Shown here: in pieces, positions 6,195 through 6,539 of the stretch
How the letters are laid out: the number at the start of each line of letters is the position of its first letter
How positions within the stretch are numbered: the first letter of the stretch is position 1
NCBI GenBank assembly: GCA_003161835.1
Contig: PMNO01000647.1
Span: 1,680-8,218 of the forward strand
Reading direction: 5' to 3'
Length of the DNA: 6,539 nucleotides
DNA from: Myxococcales bacterium
Lineage (GTDB): Bacteria; Myxococcota_A; Polyangia; Fen-1088
Position numbers and translations under genes: made by a program
Notes under the pieces: generated by a model
Told to the model about the DNA's origin: nothing
Seen by the model: only the letters and a program-made list of their open reading frames with translations
The model's database searches: none

Positions 6195-6539
6195 CTAGAA
6201 GGTGAGCGTAACGCTCGCACCCTGGGCCAGGGGCGTGAGCAACGGGTCAATTCTGAGGCTGGTCGTGGGGGGCGGCTCGGCCAGCGTTTCACCGATGGTG
6301 ACTTCGCTTTGAAAGTTGCGAATGGCGTCGACCACACCCCAGATCGCGACAGCGAAAAAGAGGCCACCGCTGACAATCTGAATGCGGGTGAGGTCTTGGG
6401 AATGATGCTCCCCCGTATGATCGACGCGATCCGTGGGACATTCGCCCGTCGAACCGTCGGGCTGGGCGGCGACCGGATCATCCAGGCAGGGACGGCGCGG
6501 ATTCACCCCGTACAGGCCGAAGTTCGTGGCAAACGCGGC
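6195..6539 (-). CDS. Hypothetical single-pass membrane protein, 3' part only (5' end outside window)
   Basis: The frame is open to the right edge of the window and ends in TAG at 6195-6197, giving the last 114 residues of a longer protein. The visible part has an N-terminal stretch with FGLYGVNPRRPCLDD, then a polar, His/Asp-rich linker with two cysteines (about residues 18 and 34 of the fragment). One hydrophobic helix follows at about 54-71 (VSGGLFFAVAIWGVVDA), and then a roughly 40-residue tail rich in Pro, Thr and Leu that ends in TLTF. Small integral membrane proteins with a final helix reading like WGVVDAIRNF occur beside regulators in GC-rich delta-proteobacteria, but I do not recognise a named family. 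A DUF5683-like membrane protein is possible but only a guess. The stop codon lies 33 bases before the sigma54 activator start, so the two are probably one transcript. A GTG at 6504-6506 is an internal codon, not a necessary start, because the frame continues upstream. Confidence 0.7.
   Translation of the reverse strand, partial: AAFATNFGLYGVNPRRPCLDDPVAAQPDGSTGECPTDRVDHTGEHHSQDLTRIQIVSGGLFFAVAIWGVVDAIRNFQSEVTIGETLAEPPPTTSLRIDPLLTPLAQGASVTLTF

Overview
The window is a compact, GC-rich stretch in which every supported gene lies on the minus strand, so it reads from right to left. The base composition, the two adjacent hypothetical lipoproteins, a Cys-rich module followed by carboxypeptidase-regulatory-like repeats, and an FHA-GAF-sigma54 activator together suggest a myxobacterium or a relative (Myxococcota, former Deltaproteobacteria). 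This assignment is an inference from gene style; no taxonomic marker is present.

Layout in transcription order. (1) The 3' part of a gene for a single-pass membrane protein of unknown function enters at the right edge (6195-6539). (2) After 33 bases comes a complete sigma54-dependent activator (4353-6161) with FHA, GAF, AAA+ and Fis-type HTH domains. All AAA+ motifs are intact, but the FHA domain lacks two of its usual phosphothreonine-binding residues. (3) A locally AT-richer stretch leads into a small lipoprotein gene (3703-4260), whose stop codon overlaps or abuts the likely start of (4) a larger lipoprotein gene (2018-3706). The larger product has a short Cys-rich module and several beta-sandwich-like repeats. 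(5) After a GC-rich hairpin at that stop codon comes a FecCD/BtuC-type ABC permease gene (939-1949). It overlaps by 31 bases (6) a BtuF/FecB-type substrate-binding lipoprotein gene (10-969).

How they may work together. The permease and binding protein are two parts of a type II (BtuCDF-like) importer for cobalamin, heme or an iron chelate; cobalamin is the best guess. The ATPase is not in the window and, if adjacent, lies past the left edge. The two lipoproteins are probably co-translated and sit at the cell envelope, role unknown. The sigma54 activator probably integrates a ligand or protein signal through GAF/FHA rather than phosphotransfer, since it has no receiver domain. Its targets cannot be read from this window: I found no convincing -24/-12 promoter here.

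I saw no tRNA, rRNA, CRISPR array, insertion sequence, attachment site, origin or cobalamin riboswitch. No gap between genes exceeds about 100 bases. Long open frames on the plus strand and in alternative minus frames are shadows caused by high GC. I did not find a clearly new system; the most unusual items are the degenerate FHA domain on the activator and the coupled lipoprotein pair.
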